DNA of 64,000 nt from Labia minor (taxonomy: Eukaryota; Arthropoda; Insecta; Dermaptera; Spongiphoridae), in NCBI GenBank assembly GCA_963082975.1, contig OY720344.1, forward strand, positions 80,526,053-80,590,052, read 5' to 3'. The translations under genes and the position numbers were made by a program. Positions within the stretch are counted from its first letter, which is position 1, and every line of letters begins with the position of its first letter. The notes beneath the pieces are model-generated. The model had not been told where the DNA came from. It made no database searches and worked only from the letters and a program-made list of their open reading frames with translations. Positions 59,620 through 64,000 of this stretch are shown here, piece by piece.

Positions 59620-61080
59620 TTTCTTTAAGAGAGCCACATAAAGCAAGAAAAAAAGAAGTACTTTTTTGGTTAGATAATTTCTAAGTTTCTAACTTTTCAT
59701 AATGGCTATAAAATATATCAGAATAAACAATATCAGAATATTTCTTATAAAGCTAAAATTGTTATTGTTTTTAAATAAACTTTTTTAAAGAAAAAGTTAA
59801 GCCTAATTACACTAATCATTAATATCATTAATCTCAATTTGTAAATTATTTTTGCTCTTTATTTCATTAATTTTGCAATCAATTTATTTAAAATAATTCA
59901 TATATATATTTTTATGTTGTTTGGAATTTCATTTGAATAAGAATTTAATTTTAAAAATTTACCTTTCTGAGAATATTTCTAATAAAAGAATCATATTGGA
60001 ATGTGTTTTTTTATAATAATTTTTTTTTTATTTTGACCGTTAGCTTTATGATAAATTTTTTTATTTAAAAATGAAAGATTTTAAATTCTTTATCAATATC
60101 TCCTACCATTTACCAATTAAAATTTATATATGAAGAGGATATTGAACCGAGAAACATACTCATTTAGTTTTAATTCTTTTGATTTTTTTTTAAGGGGAGG
60201 ACTCTCATGGGTGGTCTGACAAAACTTAGTTATTATTAAATCCATAATCAAATAATAATATAAATATTGCAAATGAATGATATATGTATTAAAATTTGAT
60301 AATATGATTAACGGAACTAATTTCAATGAAATATTAAAGTAAAGAAAATATCTTTTTTTATATGAATTTAAAAAGAGAAGAAAAGAAAGTCTTATTAAAT
60401 TTTAAATGCATAATAAAATATCTTTTTAAAGAGCACAAATGATAATAAAATAGTAAATGAGTTCAAAGAGTGTTAAAGATTGTCTCTATTAAATTTGAGA
60501 ATGTTCGAAAGACATTTGTTATAAGGGCCTTTGGTATAATCTTTGTTAAAGAGAACGGAACTAGGATCCGATGTCATTTAAAGGAACCTTCTAACATCCA
60601 ACACAACTTGAGAAAAAAGTTAATTAAAAAGTAAAGGTTATGTAAGGGGGATTCTTTAACCAAATATACATTCTAATTAATTTTAAATAAAGAATATTTA
60701 TCTTATTACACGGACAAAAATTGTATTTGTCTTTCTGATTACGAAAACGACTCAAAGGATTTTAAAAAATTCAAGTAAAATGAATCTTTTTTGACTGAAA
60801 ATAGAACTGTATATGTCACATTAATGGTTCTATTTTGTTTCTTAATTAATGTTTGTAATCAATATGTGTCGACAAATAACAAGGAATTTCAAAATCAAAA
60901 CATTGCATGGATTCAAGATCTGACATTAGAATATTTAATATATTTATAATACTAATTCGTGACGGACTCGTTCTGTTAATATTTATCATTAATAAGCATA
61001 TAAATTTCAATTAAATTTTAGTCTAGTACATATATATCCAGCTTATATAAAGCGGAAATAATATATTGTATTAATATATA
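59620..61080. other. AT-rich interval, nothing recognised
   Basis: No gene or element that I can support. Confidence 0.5.
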
Positions 61081-61084
61081 TTAA

Positions 61085-61345
61085 AAAAAGGTGCCCCAGG
61101 GTGAGAGGATAGCGAAACTGCCTCACATTCTCGTGGTTCCGAGTTCAAGTCCCGGGCCTGGCTGTCAACCCAGCCTCCGAGATCAACATTGGGAAGCAAC
61201 TTGATAAAAAGCAGCTCCTCCGATCAAGAAAATCAAAGGTTGATAGGACCCGTTCTACTGATCATAGGACACCTAATTGATATAACCAACTTGATTGGCG
61301 TTGTCCTTGCGTAGTACGTACAAAGTCAGAGGTTTATATATTAAA
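61085..61345 (+). mobile_element. tRNA-derived SINE, best-preserved copy
   Basis: The head resembles a tRNA: an A-box region in CAGGGTGAGAGGATAGCGAA and a B box within CCGAGTTCAAGTCCCGGGCC. It is followed by the family body (CCTCCGAGATCAACATTGGG, CTGATCATAGGACACCTA) and a GTACAAAGTCAGAGG 3' end. These are transcribed by RNA polymerase III and copied by LINE enzymes; which LINE is unknown. Confidence 0.8.
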
Positions 61346-61743
61346 AAACAATACCAATAGGCTCTTATAATTTTTTTAAAAATAAGTTAATAAAGTGTTG
61401 ATGATTGATTGAGTTAAATCAATTGAAAATTAATAACTCTATTATAATAAATTATTTAATTTAACTAAAAACACATTTATTTTAATAATTATCCTCGAGT
61501 AATTTTATGTTTATTACTTTAAACCGAAACATATATATATATATATATATATGCCCTATAACTAATTCATTGATTGGTCTGTGACGAAAGAATTTTACTT
61601 TTATATTAGTTGATTTTGAGGGGGGGGGGGAGGATTAGTTGAAAAAACATTTATTTGTTTTATTATTGTTTTATGTTCGAAATATTGTAAGCAAATTTGT
61701 TTTTATACAAAATATTAATATTTATATAATCAATTATTTATAT

Positions 61744-61774
<31 letters not shown>

Positions 61775-62205
61775 TATTATATACCAACAAAGATTAATGA
61801 TGAGAGTATTAAAAATATTAACATTCAAATGAGGAGGATAACATTGATATGGTGATTAACATTAATATTCAAAAATGTGATATAAAAAAATAAAATATAA
61901 ACAAACATTAAATAAATCTTTGTATATTTACATATTTAGTATAGAACACCATTTACAATTCAGAATTAATGTGAATTATTAAAATAGTTATTAATTACCT
62001 TGCTACGCTAACTCAATCAGCCTCGTTTCTTGTCTTTATCACCGTTCAAAGCAGACTAAAGAAAATTTTTTATTTTTAATTTATCTATTTCCAATGAATT
62101 GGCCGGGCGCCTTATCGCTTGATGATAAAAAGGAACAAATTGTTCTGGCAATGCCCTTTCACTTCATACATTCTTTTTACATGGAATTATTGTTAATAAT
62201 AATAT

Positions 62206-62426
62206 TGTTGGGTGTGATGCGGGAGGTGATAAGAATAGATTTGAGATTATTATTATATATATATTTATATTCAATCAAAGAGTGATATATTTTACATAAA
62301 AGATTATATTACATTGAGTGTATTGAAAAGGTAAAAGGTAAAAGGTAAAAGGTTAAGAGTGGGGAGGCAATCTTGCCGACTTCATGTCTTCAATCTCCAA
62401 GTCGTCGGTTGGCGCATATTTTAACA
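62206..62426 (-). mobile_element. 3' LTR of the copia element, 221 bp
   Basis: On the minus strand it starts TGTTAAAATATGCGCC directly after the polypurine tract and ends CACACCCAACA, giving TGTT...AACA ends. It contains four copies of the AAAGGTAA-type octamer (62327-62352). The outside pentamer AATAT (62201-62205) cannot be checked because the 5' end of the element is off the window. Confidence 0.75.
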
Positions 62427-62435
62427 CCCCCTCTC
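62427..62435 (-). other. Polypurine tract of the copia element
   Basis: GAGAGGGGG on the minus strand abuts the TGTT start of the LTR and lies 19 bases after the pol stop, the standard site of plus-strand priming. Confidence 0.75.
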
Positions 62436-62454
62436 AAACGATGACTCCGATTCT

Positions 62455-64000
62455 TCATTCAAAGGAATTTTCATTCAATAACCCCATGCTATTGCTGCAG
62501 AAGTCGTGTTTTTCTCTAGATAGGGCCTTGGTAAGTACATCAGCAGGCATATCTTCCGTAGGTATATAATTTATTCTTAAGTCTTCATTTTTTAGAACTT
62601 CACGGATGTAATGATGCCTTATATCTATATGTTTTGTTCGAGAATGGTGAACTGGGTTCTCAGCAAGTCGAAGAGCTCCTTGGTTATCACAGCTGATTGT
62701 TATGATCATTGGTGATATTCCTATTTCCTTTAGAAAGTTCTGTATACATGTAGCTTCTCTTGCCGATTCGCTGAGAGCCATGTATTCAGCTTCGACACTT
62801 GATAGTGCCACAGTAGCTTGCTTCTTCGCCTCCCAGGATATTGCTGATCCTCCATATTTAAAAACATATCCTGTATATGATCTCCTGTCAAATTTGCAAT
62901 TACCCCAGTCAGCATCAGCGAATCCTTCAACGCACAATTTTGTTTTCTTGTACATTAACCCTTTATTGATAGTACCTTTAAGATAGCGTAGGATCCGTTT
63001 CGCGGCTTTCCAATGACTTTCATTATAACAATTGTTAAATTGGCTCAAGAAATTCACTGCATAGGTTATGTCTGGTCTAGTGCCTATGGCCAAGTACATG
63101 AGAGAACCAATAAGTTGTCTATATGGTATGCTCTTCATTGTGTCTTCACATATATTATCTGTTTTTGTTAAAGTATTAGAAGAGTCCATAGGCGTAGAAA
63201 CAGACTTACATTCTTGCATATTATATCTAAACAATAAATCATTAATATATTTCTTTTGAAAGAGAAATATTTCATTTTTATTTTCATTCGATTTGAATTC
63301 TATACCTAAACAGTATTTTATATATTTTAAATCTCTCATTTCGAATTTTTCGGCTAAGTTTTTCTTGATACGTTTTATCCATTCTTCATCTTTTGAAGCT
63401 ATAATCATGTCATCTACGTAGACTCCTATAAACATATAGTCTTCGTCCCTTTTGTTAACGTATAGGCATGAATCATATTTTGTTTCTACAAAACCTAATT
63501 TTAATAATGTTTCGTGGAGTTTCTTGTACCACTGCCTTCCGGATTGTTTTAGTCCATATAATGCCTTTTTTAAGGCGCATACTTTATCCCCTTTATTTAA
63601 TTCTTTCAGCATTTCTATTGCTTCTTTTCTTAGGGATGGATCTGTAGAATTTTTCAAGTTTTCTAAAGTTTCTTTTAGATTTTTGGGAATCTCCATATAT
63701 ATTGGATTCTCTAGTTCTCCATTGAGGTATGCTGTTTGAATGTCCATTTGATGTATCTTCATCTTCATTTCCATACTTAATGCCATAAGCATTCGCACAG
63801 TACTGAGTCGAAGGACTGGAGCAAACGTCTCTTCGAAATCGATTCCAGGTTGTTGGGAATAACCTTTAGCCACTAATCGAGCTTTTCTTCTTTCAAGGGT
63901 CCCATCTGGATTCAATTTTTCCTTGAAAACAAATTTACTCCCTATAACTTTCCTATCAGTAGGTCTATCACATATGTTCCATGTTTTATTTTTCAATAGG
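62455..64000 (-). CDS. Ty1/copia Pol, C-terminal part: reverse transcriptase and RNase H
   Basis: The open frame (513 residues from the first in-window ATG, running off the right edge) starts in the RT_2 domain: KVIGSKFVFKEKLNPDG, KARLVAKGYSQQPGIDFEET, QMDIQTAYLNGELENPIYME. The catalytic YVDD is at residues 193-196. Then come IGSLMYLAIGTRPDITYAVN and the RNase H: FADADWGN (359-366), SSVEAEYMALSE (399-410), SCDNQGALRLAEN and DVLTKALSREKH near the end. All expected acidic residues appear present and there is no stop, so this part could be functional. Gag, protease and integrase would lie beyond base 64000. Confidence 0.95.
   Translation of the reverse strand, partial: LLKNKTWNICDRPTDRKVIGSKFVFKEKLNPDGTLERRKARLVAKGYSQQPGIDFEETFAPVLRLSTVRMLMALSMEMKMKIHQMDIQTAYLNGELENPIYMEIPKNLKETLENLKNSTDPSLRKEAIEMLKELNKGDKVCALKKALYGLKQSGRQWYKKLHETLLKLGFVETKYDSCLYVNKRDEDYMFIGVYVDDMIIASKDEEWIKRIKKNLAEKFEMRDLKYIKYCLGIEFKSNENKNEIFLFQKKYINDLLFRYNMQECKSVSTPMDSSNTLTKTDNICEDTMKSIPYRQLIGSLMYLAIGTRPDITYAVNFLSQFNNCYNESHWKAAKRILRYLKGTINKGLMYKKTKLCVEGFADADWGNCKFDRRSYTGYVFKYGGSAISWEAKKQATVALSSVEAEYMALSESAREATCIQNFLKEIGISPMIITISCDNQGALRLAENPVHHSRTKHIDIRHHYIREVLKNEDLRINYIPTEDMPADVLTKALSREKHDFCSNSMGLLNENSFE

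Noticed and set aside
61141-61165. True tRNA gene
   Set aside because: Only the internal promoter boxes are tRNA-like; there is no cloverleaf with paired acceptor stem, and the body matches a SINE family with four copies here.
62702-62986. Plus-strand ORFs opposite the copia Pol frame (also 63068-63259 and 63452-63739)
   Set aside because: Shadows of the real minus-strand Pol frame; no independent motif.

Overview
This is AT-rich (roughly three quarters A+T by eye) eukaryotic chromosomal DNA, most likely from an insect. The evidence is spliceosomal introns, 9-bp LINE target duplications, Helitrons, hAT and mariner elements, tRNA-derived SINEs and a copia element. A hemipteran is a plausible guess from the style of the LINE proteins, but the sequence alone does not settle it. 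Nothing bacterial, viral or CRISPR-like is present.

Host gene. The only host gene I can support lies on the minus strand over about 25.6-0.25 kb. It consists of a signal-peptide exon (25461-25589, ATG at 25518), a 20.2-kb first intron, and two exons (5122-5257 and 251-396) that together code one complete fibronectin type III (FN3) domain. Splice phases agree across all three exons (1, 2, 1). The gene runs off the left edge. It should encode a secreted or cell-surface FN3 protein. Two isolated minus-strand open stretches (40051-40182, 45650-45735) could be orphan exons of an upstream gene, but this is weak.

Mobile DNA, left to right. Nearly everything else is transposon debris. 0.7-2.8 kb: hAT elements, one a 1.56-kb composite with an exact 8-bp target duplication (TSD). 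3.9-6.4 kb: LINE 3' ends with GATA-repeat tails. 8.2-10.2 kb: a repeat carrying a broken transposon-protein fragment, then a 0.7-kb repeat that recurs at 33 kb. 10.3-14.0 kb: facing inverted arms around a mariner pseudogene and a hAT MITE. 15.1-16.8 kb: a mosaic Helitron containing a LINE fragment. 17.6 kb: a MITE. 20.6 kb: a foldback element. 23.3-24.7 kb: a Helitron end and an internally deleted LINE. 26.4-33.9 kb: further copies of the same families. 35-38 kb: two decayed LINE open frames and a hAT element. 41-44 kb: a LINE, a 580-bp Helitron, a solo LTR and a SINE. 48.6-51.0 kb: a hAT element abutting a 5'-truncated LINE with an intact reverse-transcriptase frame. 51.7-56.5 kb: a terminal-inverted-repeat element and MITE copies. 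58.3 kb: a hAT MITE. 61.1 kb: a SINE. 62.2-64.0 kb: the 3' part of a copia element with its LTR, running off the right edge.

How it works together. The window is best read as a long, transposon-filled first intron plus 5' flank of one FN3 gene. I did not find a convincing new biological system. The items most worth a second look are the phase-matched FN3 gene model with its upstream ORF, the Helitron/LINE mosaic, the locally inverted and folded-back copies of one repeat family, and a 123-bp identical block whose order relative to a LINE end is swapped between two loci.
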